Positions 46,191-55,231 of a stretch of 64,000 nt of DNA are shown piece after piece. The notes under the pieces were generated by a model. That model was given only the letters and a program-made list of their open reading frames with translations, was not told the DNA's origin and made no database searches. How positions within the stretch are numbered: position 1 is the stretch's first letter; each line of letters opens with the position of its first letter. Made by a program: the position numbers and the translations under genes. The stretch comes from CALDTK01 sp045110575 (GTDB lineage Bacteria; Bacteroidota; Bacteroidia; Chitinophagales; Saprospiraceae), in NCBI GenBank assembly GCA_045110575.1, contig JBGCGF010000001.1:62001-126000 (forward strand), read 5' to 3'.

Positions 46191-47200
46191 ATGAACAACT
46201 GGATATTCATTGCCATTCTTCTATGCTTGAGTGGGTGCAAGGCCTCGAGTCCAGAAGCTGAAGCTCAGACAGAAGCTATCGAAACCGCAGCAGAGGTTTT
46301 GCCGAAAGGCGTAAAACTGATACCCATCCAGACGCCTAAAGGCAAATTCAGCGTCTACACAAGGCAAGTCGGCGAGAGCCCAACCATAAAAGTCCTGCTT
46401 CTTCATGGCGGCCCAGGAACAACTCACGAGCTATGGGAGCCCCTTGCTGACTATCTGCCACAAGAAGGCATCGAGTATTACTATTACGACCAACTGGGCA
46501 GTCATTTTAGTACTCAGCCCAGCGATACTAGTCTTTGGACAATCCCCCGATTCGTAGATGAAGTTGAGCAGGTGCGCACCGCACTCGGGCTTACACCAGA
46601 CAATTTCATCCTAATGGGACAGAGCTGGGGCGGCATGCTAGCTATGGAGTACGCATTAGTACACCAAGACAAACTAAAAGGCCTGGTTGTCTCCAACATG
46701 ATGTCCAGCATCCCAGAGTATAATAAATATGTCTTGGAGGTTCTTGCTCCAAAACTTCCTAAAGCTGTACTCGATTCATTACTCAGCATAGAAGCGTCTG
46801 AAGACTACAATAACCCTCTATACATGCAATTATTAGAAGAGCACTACTACCCTCGGCATGTGGTCAATATGCCCATAGAAAAATGGCCAGAATCTTTAAT
46901 CAGAACTTATAGGCACATGAACATGAAAATTTACATTATATGCAAGGGCCTAGCGAATTTGGAATGAAAGGGGATTATAAGCTAGCTAATTGGGACATTA
47001 CCGATCGACTTCCAGAAATAAAAACGCCGACGCTCGTCATTGCTGGAAAAGAGGATACCATGGACCCTGTCTACCTCAAAATGATGAGCGAGAAAATGCA
47101 AAATGCAGACTACTTGCTTAATCGAGGAGGCCACCTCAGCCAATACGACAGCAAAGAGACCTTCTACCCCGGCCTCATTAATTGGCTAAAAGCCTTGTGA
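46191..47200 (+). pseudogene. Proline iminopeptidase-like alpha/beta hydrolase lipoprotein, frameshifted
   Basis: Two overlapping frames (46191-46967 and 46940-47200) together make one complete protein. Frame 1 has a lipoprotein signal (IAILLCLSGC), the oxyanion region LLHGGPGTTHELW, and the nucleophile in GQSWGGMLAMEYAL. Frame 2 supplies the acid (AGKEDTMDP) and His (GGHLSQYDS). The break lies near 46930-46942, where a single missing base after ATGAAAATTTACA turns the expected frame (TAT ATG CAA GGG CCT) into a run ending at 46967. Everything else is conserved, so either the mutation is recent, or the base is missing from the assembly. Released N-terminal proline from peptides would be the ancestral activity. 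Confidence 0.85.
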
Positions 47201-47518
47201 AATTAGAGGTCAAGACACCAAGTCGACCATCAGAAGTTGTTCGTTGGAACCTGCCTGGGGCCATATGTATGCTTTCCTTACTAGTGGAAAGGCCGACTAA
47301 AAACGCAGCATCCAACGTCATTGCGACAAGTAGTCTTAGCTCGCCGAGCATCTTAATTTTGAGTTCAGCTTTGTAAAACAATTTGTAGTCAACGGATTAC
47401 CTTCACAACCTCATTTGCTGATCTACTTGATTGATCTCTGAACAACCTTCAAGTTCAGACTTTGTACGTAAGTATACGCAGGTGCTTTTCTGCTTCGCTT
47501 TCAATTCCGCTATCCTCT
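47201..47518. other. 318-bp intergenic region upstream of uvrA
   Basis: No supported gene. A 67-codon minus-strand frame (47178-47381) overlaps the end of the peptidase and has no recognisable features. The uvrA promoter is probably near 47440-47480, but only imperfect -7 elements are present. Confidence 0.45.
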
Positions 47519-50464
47519 ATGGCAGCTTCCGCCAAAACCCCTTCTAAGTACACTGCAACCAAGCCGAAGGCCAAAGCCAAAGCGACCAAAAAAGCAGCTG
47601 GAACCTCTAAAACCGGAAAAAACGAAGTCAAGGCTCCGCTCAGAGCGAATAAGCACGAGATCTTCATTAAAGGTGCACGTAGCAACAACCTCAAGAACAT
47701 TGACCTTCGCCTGCCGAAGAACAAACTTGTTGTAGTTACCGGTGTCTCAGGATCAGGAAAGTCATCCATCACAATGGATACGCTTTATGCAGAAGGCCAA
47801 CGACGCTATGTAGAGAGTCTATCAAGCTACGCGCGCCAATTCCTGGGGCGAATGAAGAAGCCTGATGTCGACTATATCCACGGCATCTGTCCAGCGATTG
47901 CTATTGAGCAGAAAGTAGCAACCAGCAATGCTCGATCTACTGTAGGAACACTCACAGAGATCTATGACTTTTTGCGCCTACTCTATGCGCGTATCGGCAA
48001 AACAATCAGTCCGATAAGTGGGAATGAGGTAAAGCGTCACCAAGTGAGTGATGTTATCGACTACCTCTCTGATTTGCCAGAAGGAACGAAAGTCCAACTC
48101 TACACTCCCTTGCCTACCAAGTACGGCGACCGTACACTTGCCGTAGAACTTGACCTGCTTTTCAAAAAAGGCTTTACTCGTCTTATTGATAAGGAAGAAA
48201 CCATTCAGATCGAGGACTTCCTCGCTGGCAAAGACAAGCGCCTTAAGAAGCAGCTTGACACCCTGAAAAAAGAAGATCTACGGATCTTAATCGATCGCTT
48301 CGTCATCAAGAAAGAGGACGAAGAGAATAACAAACGTATTGCCGATTCAGTGCAGACGGCCTTTTTCGAAAGTGAAGGAGAGGCTGTAGTCGCACCTATC
48401 GGTCTGGACGAAGTACGGTTCAACACCCGCTTCGAATTAGATGGACGCGAGTTCTTAGAACCAAGTCCACAGCTCTTCAACTTCAACAACCCGTTTGGTG
48501 CGTGTCCACGCTGTGAAGGCTTCGGTCGGATCATGGGCATCGAAGAGAGCAAGGTGATACCAAACAAGAGCTTGTCCGTTTACGAGGACGCTGTAGCCCC
48601 ATGGCGCGGCGAAGTTGGCGGTCAGTGGCTACAGAAAGTGGTTCGCCACGCACAGAAGGTTGACTTCCCTGTGCACACAGCCTACTCCCAGCTTACCAAG
48701 GCTGAGCGTAAGATGCTTTGGAAAGGAACCGAGCATTTCGATGGTATCGATGCCTACTTTGCTGAGTTAGAAGCGAAGACTTACAAGATTCAGAACCGTG
48801 TTATGCTCGCTCGCTATCGCGGCAAAACTAGCTGTAGCGCTTGTGAAGGCGGTCGATTGCGCGAGGATGCGAACTACGTATTCGTTGGCGGAAGAACACT
48901 TACCGACCTAATCGATCTTCCAATCGATGAGTTACAGGGCTTTTTCAGCAAGCTAGACCTCACAGGATTTGATTCTAAGATTGCCAAGCGGTTGTTGTTT
49001 GAGATCAACTCACGCATCCAATTCATGCTGGCAGTCGGACTTGGTTACCTCACCATTAACCGAGTGAGCTCTACCCTATCGGGCGGAGAGACACAGCGCA
49101 TCAACCTGACGCGCATGCTAGGATCCAACCTTACGAGTTCGATGTACATCTTGGATGAGCCGAGTATCGGTTTGCACCCTAGAGATACCAATCGACTGGT
49201 GAGTGTGCTTCGTCGCTTGCGTGACCTTGGCAATACCGTTGTTGTAGTCGAGCACGAAGAAGACATCATCGCTGCTGCCGACTTCCTTGTGGACATTGGT
49301 CCAGAAGCAGGTGTTCATGGCGGAAAAGTTGTCTTTGCGGGCAACTACACCGAGATTGATAAAGCTGCTCCTGAAAGCTTGACGACCAAGTACATGACAG
49401 GGGAGATGAGTATTCCGCTTCCGGAATATCGTCGCCGACCACACAAGTGGATCACGCTCGAAGGAGCTACGATGCACAACCTCAAAAATGTAGATGTCAA
49501 GATTCCACTCGATGCACTAACCGTAGTGTCTGGCGTGAGTGGATCAGGTAAAACGACCTTGGTCAAACAGATCCTTTTCCCTTTCCTCAAGCGTCACCTC
49601 GGTGAGCCGTACACTGGAGAGATGGGATCATTGAAAGAACTCAAAGGAGATCTTCGTCACATCACTCAGGTTGACATGATCAACCAGAATCCAATCGGTA
49701 AATCAAGCAGATCGAATCCGGTGACGTATGTAAAAGCATACGACGACATTCGGAACCTGATGGCTGACCAACCGCTGTCTCGCGTACGTGGGTTCCAGCC
49801 TCGACACTTCTCGTTCAACGTGGATGGCGGTCGTTGCGACACCTGCAAGGGTGAAGGTGAGCAAGTGATCGAGATGCAATTCCTTGCAGACGTGCGCCTA
49901 GAATGTGAGACCTGTAAAGGCAAACGTTTTAAGCGAGAGGTCATCGAAGTGACGTATCGCAACAAGTCTATTCACGACGTACTGTCGATGACGGTAACCG
50001 AAGCACTTGAGTTCTTCGCAGACCAGCGTACTGTTTTGCGGAAGCTAAAACCGCTTGAAGACGTTGGACTTGGCTACATCACGCTTGGCCAATCCTCTTC
50101 TACCCTTTCAGGTGGAGAAGCCCAACGCGTCAAATTGGCTTACTACCTCGGCCAGGAGAATAGCAGCCAACGCATCCTTTTCATCTTCGATGAGCCGACC
50201 ACTGGACTGCACTTCCACGACGTACGCAAGTTGCTCGTTGCTTTGAATTCACTTGTCGATAAAGGACACACTGTTCTTGTGGTTGAGCACAACCTCGAAG
50301 TAATGAAATGTGCGGACTACATCATTGATCTCGGCCCTGAAGCAGGAATCAACGGTGGACAGCTCCTGTATCAAGGACAACCGGAAGGACTCGTTAAAGT
50401 CAAGAAGAGCCACACCGGCCGCTATCTTGCTGAAAAGCTAAAGGTGGTGAAGAAGAAAAAGTAA
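47519..50464 (+). CDS. uvrA: Excinuclease ABC subunit A with a basic N-terminal tail
   Basis: 981 residues from the ATG at 47519. Damage-recognition ATPase of nucleotide excision repair. Two ABC modules: Walker A GVSGSGKSSI and GVSGSGKTTLV, signatures LSGGETQRINL and LSGGEAQRVKL, Walker B MYILDEPSIGLH and LFIFDEPTTGLH. Zinc-binding pairs are CPRC, CSAC, CDTC and CETC. Unusually the first ~45 residues are Lys/Ala/Thr-rich (TKPKAKAKATKKAAG), a histone-H1-like tail absent from typical UvrA. The longer frame from 47462 adds a region with no UvrA similarity. A strong terminator follows. Confidence 0.95.
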   Translation: MAASAKTPSKYTATKPKAKAKATKKAAGTSKTGKNEVKAPLRANKHEIFIKGARSNNLKNIDLRLPKNKLVVVTGVSGSGKSSITMDTLYAEGQRRYVESLSSYARQFLGRMKKPDVDYIHGICPAIAIEQKVATSNARSTVGTLTEIYDFLRLLYARIGKTISPISGNEVKRHQVSDVIDYLSDLPEGTKVQLYTPLPTKYGDRTLAVELDLLFKKGFTRLIDKEETIQIEDFLAGKDKRLKKQLDTLKKEDLRILIDRFVIKKEDEENNKRIADSVQTAFFESEGEAVVAPIGLDEVRFNTRFELDGREFLEPSPQLFNFNNPFGACPRCEGFGRIMGIEESKVIPNKSLSVYEDAVAPWRGEVGGQWLQKVVRHAQKVDFPVHTAYSQLTKAERKMLWKGTEHFDGIDAYFAELEAKTYKIQNRVMLARYRGKTSCSACEGGRLREDANYVFVGGRTLTDLIDLPIDELQGFFSKLDLTGFDSKIAKRLLFEINSRIQFMLAVGLGYLTINRVSSTLSGGETQRINLTRMLGSNLTSSMYILDEPSIGLHPRDTNRLVSVLRRLRDLGNTVVVVEHEEDIIAAADFLVDIGPEAGVHGGKVVFAGNYTEIDKAAPESLTTKYMTGEMSIPLPEYRRRPHKWITLEGATMHNLKNVDVKIPLDALTVVSGVSGSGKTTLVKQILFPFLKRHLGEPYTGEMGSLKELKGDLRHITQVDMINQNPIGKSSRSNPVTYVKAYDDIRNLMADQPLSRVRGFQPRHFSFNVDGGRCDTCKGEGEQVIEMQFLADVRLECETCKGKRFKREVIEVTYRNKSIHDVLSMTVTEALEFFADQRTVLRKLKPLEDVGLGYITLGQSSSTLSGGEAQRVKLAYYLGQENSSQRILFIFDEPTTGLHFHDVRKLLVALNSLVDKGHTVLVVEHNLEVMKCADYIIDLGPEAGINGGQLLYQGQPEGLVKVKKSHTGRYLAEKLKVVKKKK

Positions 50465-50566
50465 CTGAGCTTGCGGCGCTGGCGTTAAGAATGCCTCACG
50501 AGCCGAAAGCGAGCAGCATCTCGACATTATCAATTGACCATTAGCAACTGCCAATTAACTAACGTA

Positions 50567-50604
50567 AAAACGCCCCGTGAATCTTGCGATTCACGGGGCG
50601 TTTT
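50567..50604. terminator. 17-bp perfect bidirectional terminator
   Basis: AAAACGCCCCGTGAATC and its exact complement enclose the loop TTGC, between the uvrA stop (50464) and the stop of the convergent peroxidase gene (50655). Confidence 0.95.
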
Positions 50605-50654
50605 ATGTAGCCGTTGTCCCTACTTGGTGAGGGAACAGCTTTCGATCCTATTAC

Positions 50655-51869
50655 TTAGGACTTCATTGGACTGCTAAGCTCCGTACGCGCTACCAACTCA
50701 GTATCGGTAAGGGTGTGAAGGAAAGCGAGTAGCTCTCTCTTCTCCTGCTCAGAAAAACCAAATCCACGCTTTCCGTTGATCAGCTCTAAGCGCTTAAGTT
50801 CTGGAGAAAGGTTTTCACGATTCTCGATTCCCTCTGAGTAGTGATCAACAACTTCTTCAAGCGTCGCAACAGATCCGTTGTGCATGTAAGGAGCGGTAAG
50901 GCCTACGTTACGAAGTTGCGGAGTTTTGAACCAACCATCTTGATTTCCGAAATTGCCGGCGATTGCACCAACACCTTTGTCCTCATATCCACCTTCTGGG
51001 TAGAGACCATTGTTGTGTGCGCCCAATCGTGTTGGTAGCTGGTTAGAGTGGCAGGATTGGCAATTTTCGAGGTAGAGTGATTTTCCTGCGTTTTCTTCAT
51101 CAGTAAACCGCTCTGAAGCTGAACCAGTAGTGAAATCGCCTTCGACAGATACGAAGCTAAATGATGAATTATTATTTTCTGCTTTTAGCTTGAGGTCGAG
51201 CGCTTTGTCGAACTTCGATCCAGTACTGGAGATGTTGCGCGTAAAGGCAGCAAGAGCAGTAGTGATTGTCTCGTTGGTTATTGCTTTATCGTTCGCAAGG
51301 CGATCGAAAAGTATTGGGTACGTTTCGGTTGCTCTCAAGCGATCTGCGACATCATCCAATGACATTCCCATCTCATCAGGGTTGCCCATGGTCTGCTCAG
51401 CTTGATCTTCTAGAGAAGTCGCACGTGCATCCCAGAAGAATCCTGAACCGTTATCGCCATAGTAAGCGCGGATATTATTGATTGTCTGTGAATTACGAGC
51501 AGTGCTTCGACCTTCGATTCCATCACTAAATGCTTTGTCATCAGCAAATCCCTTCGCTTGATCATGACATGAAGCACACGAAACGCTAAGGTCTGCAGAA
51601 AGACGAGTGTCGTAGAAGAGTGCACGACCGAGGTGGATCATGTTGTCTTCGCCACGGCTTACCGTTCCAAAGCCAAAGCGGCTGAAGTGGGTTGGCAAGT
51701 TTTCAGTAGAGGTATACGTAGGCACTTCAATAAAGTCCTCATTGAATTCGTTTAGAATTGCAACTCGCTCTTCAGGAGCGAAAGGAGAAGTGGAGGTGAT
51801 TAAGTCGTCTTGGCAAGAAGCGAAGAGTAAACTCGCCGCACCAATAAGGAGTAATTGTGATGCTTTCAT
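50655..51869 (-). CDS. Dihaem cytochrome c peroxidase (MauG/CcpA-like) lipoprotein
   Basis: 404 residues. The ATG at 51869 begins a lipoprotein signal (LLLIGAASLLFASC). Two CxxCH haem motifs are present: SCASCHDQAKGF and NCQSCHSNQLPT, in the two-domain layout of bacterial cytochrome c peroxidases (GRALFYDTRLSADLSVSC ahead of haem 1; APYMHNGSVATLEEVVDHY near the C-terminus). It would reduce peroxide in the periplasm using electrons from a c-type cytochrome. It is convergent with uvrA and appears monocistronic. Confidence 0.93.
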   Translation of the reverse strand: MKASQLLLIGAASLLFASCQDDLITSTSPFAPEERVAILNEFNEDFIEVPTYTSTENLPTHFSRFGFGTVSRGEDNMIHLGRALFYDTRLSADLSVSCASCHDQAKGFADDKAFSDGIEGRSTARNSQTINNIRAYYGDNGSGFFWDARATSLEDQAEQTMGNPDEMGMSLDDVADRLRATETYPILFDRLANDKAITNETITTALAAFTRNISSTGSKFDKALDLKLKAENNNSSFSFVSVEGDFTTGSASERFTDEENAGKSLYLENCQSCHSNQLPTRLGAHNNGLYPEGGYEDKGVGAIAGNFGNQDGWFKTPQLRNVGLTAPYMHNGSVATLEEVVDHYSEGIENRENLSPELKRLELINGKRGFGFSEQEKRELLAFLHTLTDTELVARTELSSPMKS

Positions 51870-51999
51870 ATAGAGGTAGTGAAGGATGTACATGACTAAC
51901 TTACGCAGTCCTGACAAAACAACGTGCGAAACATGGCATTTGTGCCGCTTTGTATCAAGACTTTAACAGTTTTGCTATGCTTTTTGCAATCTTGCCGTC

Positions 52000-53208
52000 A
52001 TGTCATCTACCAAAAAAGTGCGCTTTCAGAGTGCAAACGGCCACGAACTCGTAGGATATGTGCAGGTACCAGCAGACCAGCACCCTGAGCATTTTGCGAT
52101 TTTAGCGCACTGCTTTTCGTGTACTAAGAACCTTGGAGCTCTGCGCGAAATCGGTAGGTCACTAACGCTTGCTGGCTTTGGAATTTTGCGGTTTGACATG
52201 ACTGGACTCGGCGAAAGTGAAGGTGAGTTTGGCAATACAGGATTTGTCAGCAACATCACTGACATCGTATCTGCCTATCATTTCCTTGAAGCTGAGTATG
52301 CAGCCCCAGACCTACTTATAGGCCACAGCTTTGGTGGAACGGCTGCACTTTGTGCTGCTACAATGATGCCTTCAACAGAGGCTGTTGTTACCATAGGTAG
52401 TCCAAGTGATCCGCGCCACGTGATGCATCGTTTTGGCGAAAGCTTGCTGGAAATCCAGGAAAAAGGAAGTGCCACCGTAGAACTTGAAGGGCGTCCTTTC
52501 ACGATAAGCCGGGAATTTGTCGAGAGTCTATTAAGTGATGACCTTGAAAATGAACTGGCCACGCTCAACAAGGCAATACTTGTTATCCATTCTCCTCAGG
52601 ACACCGTCGTTAACGTAGACCATGCGAAGCGTATCTATGATTACGCAAAACACCCGAAAAGCTTCGTGAGCATCGATGGTGCAGACCATATGCTAACCAA
52701 TAAACGGGACTCCCAATACATCGGACAGCTCATTGCCTCTTGGTCGAAGCGATACCTGCCGCAGCGCTTAAACAACGATGACCTGAAGCGCTCACGAGGC
52801 GTTTCTGTGCGACTCGATGGAGACGAACAGTTTACCACTGAAATCATGGTGCGTCATCATGGCCTCCTAGCTGACGAACCTGAATCTGTTGGTGGCAACG
52901 ACTTTGGACCAGGACCTTACGAATTGGTTTCGGCTGGTCTAGGCGCATGCACAGCGATGACCTTGCAGATGTATGCACGTCGCAAGAAATGGCCACTCGA
53001 CCGTGTCGAAGTAGAACTTCGTCACGCAAAAGAAGCCAATGATGCGGGCGAAAAAGTAGACGTCTTCCAACGCACAATTACCATTGAAGGCAACCTCGAC
53101 CAAACCCAGCGCGAGCGACTACTTGAAATCGCGAACAAGTGCCCTGTACACCGCACGCTAGAAGCAGGTGCGACGGTGCGAACGGCCCTGGTCTCAGAGG
53201 CGAGTTAA
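52000..53208 (+). CDS. Alpha/beta hydrolase-OsmC fusion protein
   Basis: 402 residues with two domains. Residues ~1-255 are an alpha/beta hydrolase (AHCFSCTKNLGALREIGRSL, nucleophile in IGHSFGGTAALCAA, acid in IHSPQDTVVNVDHA, His in DGADHMLTNK). Residues ~270-402 are an OsmC/Ohr-type domain (HHGLLADEPESVGGNDFGPG, GACTAMTLQMYARRK, ANKCPVHRTLEAG) with the two conserved cysteines of thiol peroxidases. This fusion recurs in Bacteroidota and proteobacteria and is thought to couple ester cleavage with hydroperoxide reduction; the substrate is unknown. A motif copy lies at 52430. Confidence 0.92.
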   Translation: MSSTKKVRFQSANGHELVGYVQVPADQHPEHFAILAHCFSCTKNLGALREIGRSLTLAGFGILRFDMTGLGESEGEFGNTGFVSNITDIVSAYHFLEAEYAAPDLLIGHSFGGTAALCAATMMPSTEAVVTIGSPSDPRHVMHRFGESLLEIQEKGSATVELEGRPFTISREFVESLLSDDLENELATLNKAILVIHSPQDTVVNVDHAKRIYDYAKHPKSFVSIDGADHMLTNKRDSQYIGQLIASWSKRYLPQRLNNDDLKRSRGVSVRLDGDEQFTTEIMVRHHGLLADEPESVGGNDFGPGPYELVSAGLGACTAMTLQMYARRKKWPLDRVEVELRHAKEANDAGEKVDVFQRTITIEGNLDQTQRERLLEIANKCPVHRTLEAGATVRTALVSEAS

Positions 53209-53270
53209 AGTGCTTTTTAGAGGTTTATGCAAAGACCAATGAAAGCATACCACTAGCGGCGCAGATGTCT

Positions 53271-53278
53271 TACGTTTG
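53271..53278 (+). promoter_or_regulatory. -7 element close to the malic enzyme start
   Basis: TACGTTTG is an exact TAnnTTTG match ending 5 bp before the ATG at 53284, which predicts a leaderless or nearly leaderless transcript. No clear -33 element upstream. Confidence 0.4.
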
Positions 53279-53283
53279 TGGGT

Positions 53284-54471
53284 ATGGATTACTACAAAGA
53301 ATCGCTAGCCCTGCACCGTGCTTTGCGCGGAAAAATTCGCGTGACTCCAAAGATTGACGTCCACACCAAAGACGATCTTTCCTTAGTGTATTCACCAGGG
53401 GTTGCGGAACCTTGCCGTGCGATTGCTGCAGATCCAGAAAAAGCCTACAATTACACAATCAAAGGAAACACCGTTGCTATCATTACTGATGGCTCAGCAG
53501 TGCTTGGCCTAGGTAATATCGGAGCAGCAGCTAGTATTCCTGTAATGGAAGGAAAGGCGCTACTCTTTAAGCGCTTTGCGAACATTGATGCATTCCCGCT
53601 TTGCCTAGACACGCAGGATACGGACGAAATCGTGCGTACTTGCCAGATCCTTGCGCCTATTCTAGGTGGCATCAACTTAGAGGACATTGCAGCTCCACGG
53701 AGCTTTGAGGTTGAGGCTAGGTTGCAAGACTTAGGCATTCCTGTATTCCATGATGACCAACACGGTACTGCAATCGTTACGCTCGCAGCGCTAATCAATG
53801 CAGCAAAAGTCGTTGGAAAACAACTCAAGCACCTCAAGGTGGTCATTAATGGCTCGGGTGCAGCAGGCATGGCGATTGCCAAATTGCTTCTTGGTGTTGA
53901 TGGTACAGGCGGAGGTTCTGTAAGTATCGATCCAGTTGCCGATATCATTTTGTGCGACTCAAAAGGTATCCTTTCTAGTCACCGTGAAGGACTCAATGCT
54001 TCAAAAATGGAGTCCCTCGAGTTCTCGAACAAGGGAGATCGTGAAGGTTCGGTATTTGACGCAATCAAGGGGGCAGATGTCTTTATTGGTGTGAGTGTGG
54101 GCGACCTCTTGAAGGCAAAGGACATCAAGACGATGGCTCCTGATTCTATCGTGTTTGCGATGGCCAATCCTACACCTGAGATTATGCCTGAAGAGGCAAA
54201 GGCAGGTGGAGCTAAGGTGGTTGGTACCGGTCGTTCGGACATGCCAAACCAAGTCAATAATGTGCTTGGTTTCCCCGGCATTTTCCGTGGTGCACTCGAT
54301 GCACGAGCAAAACGCATCACTACTGCGATGAAGCTTGCTGCTGCTGAAGCAATCGCAGAAATGATCCGTGAGCCAAACCCAGAGTACGTTATTCCTGCCA
54401 GCTTGAACGAGCAAGTCGCTTGGAACGTAGCTAGAGCTGTTGAGGCTGCTGCACGGGCTGAGGGAGCGTGA
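53284..54471 (+). CDS. NAD(P)-dependent malic enzyme, short form
   Basis: 395 residues from the ATG at 53284 (a GTG at 53278 lies inside a -7 element and is unlikely). Converts malate to pyruvate and CO2. Motifs: LVYSPGVAEPCRAI, ITDGSAVLGLGNIGAAASIP, DDQHGTAIVTLAALINA, VINGSGAAGMAIAKLLLG (nucleotide-binding). It is only the malic domain; the phosphotransacetylase-like C-terminal half found in the ~760-residue MaeB type is absent, and the frame ends cleanly, so this is the short form rather than a truncation. Confidence 0.93.
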   Translation: MDYYKESLALHRALRGKIRVTPKIDVHTKDDLSLVYSPGVAEPCRAIAADPEKAYNYTIKGNTVAIITDGSAVLGLGNIGAAASIPVMEGKALLFKRFANIDAFPLCLDTQDTDEIVRTCQILAPILGGINLEDIAAPRSFEVEARLQDLGIPVFHDDQHGTAIVTLAALINAAKVVGKQLKHLKVVINGSGAAGMAIAKLLLGVDGTGGGSVSIDPVADIILCDSKGILSSHREGLNASKMESLEFSNKGDREGSVFDAIKGADVFIGVSVGDLLKAKDIKTMAPDSIVFAMANPTPEIMPEEAKAGGAKVVGTGRSDMPNQVNNVLGFPGIFRGALDARAKRITTAMKLAAAEAIAEMIREPNPEYVIPASLNEQVAWNVARAVEAAARAEGA

Positions 54472-55231
54472 TATTTCGTGCGTAGCACGAGAAATCAGAC
54501 CACTTCGTTACTAGACCGTTTCACTGATGGATCGCTGCGCTGCTGGAGGTCCTGCAGCACGAGGATCCTCGTGCTGCGCACGGGACTGGACTGCTAATAG
54601 GGACGCAGCTCCGCGTTATGTGGTCCGACCGTTATGTGGTCCGACCGTTATGTGGTCCGACCGTTGTACGGTCGACCGTGCTACGGCCGGACCATAACAT
54701 TACCTCATCTAGAACGCTTAGATTATGCTACACAAAATCTTACAGTGGCTCAAAACGTCACCTTGGTGGTTTTTCGATAATGGGGAAATCGATGGATTCC
54801 GTGGGCACAATGAGCGCATGGAAAAACGTCAACGTGAGACGAAGTTCGATAAAAGACGCATAAAGAGGCCGCGAAAGTAATAATGTAGCAATGCGTGTAA
54901 GGATGAACGTCACGATGAGTGCTCAAACGAGAGCCTCTTGATTTAGAACCTCTACTCCCTTGCGTAGGCCAAAGGCCGTTGTTGCGATTCTATTTCATAT
55001 CGGATATCCTGCGAAGCGAATGTCTTTGTGCTCCGAACGGGATCGGATGTCTGATTCAGCACATACTATTGCGCAACACGAAATGTGGTCTAGCTAATTT
55101 AAGAGTTGCACTCCTGATCGGCCAGACCACAATCGCGTATTAAGCATTTCAACGGGACCTCTTTGTCTTGCCCGATTCACGTATTCCTTGAGAAGTAGTC
55201 TTAAGGCAACTTAAGACCGCGATTTGGTAAA
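54472..55231. repeat. 760-bp largely non-coding region with a 16-bp triplicate
   Basis: TTATGTGGTCCGACCG is repeated three times head to tail at 54616-54663, followed by diverged copies and an inverted partner (GGCCGGACCATAAC) near 54684-54697, so the run can fold back. Around 54490-54600 there is decayed repeat DNA built from short GC-rich words (GAGGATCCTCGTGCTGCGCAC). One small frame (54725-54880) is listed separately; the remainder up to 55231 shows nothing I can support. Confidence 0.6.
54725..54880 (+). CDS. Possible small basic protein (51 aa)
   Basis: An ATG-to-TAA frame of 51 codons that sits in the otherwise non-coding gap. The product (starting MLHKILQWLKTSPWWFFDNG and ending in a run of Lys/Arg, KDKRRIKRPRK-like) is amphipathic with a strongly basic C-terminus, and codon choice looks like the neighbours. 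No family is recognised. It could be a real small membrane-peripheral or nucleic-acid-binding peptide, or chance; the frame was below the usual length cut-off. Confidence 0.35.
   Translation: MLHKILQWLKTSPWWFFDNGEIDGFRGHNERMEKRQRETKFDKRRIKRPRK

Noticed and set aside
46940..47200. Separate small gene after the iminopeptidase
   Set aside because: It is the C-terminal third of the same hydrolase, with the catalytic Asp and His, after a one-base shift.
47178..47381. 67-codon minus-strand gene
   Set aside because: It overlaps the end of the peptidase gene, and no domain, signal or ribosome-binding feature supports it.
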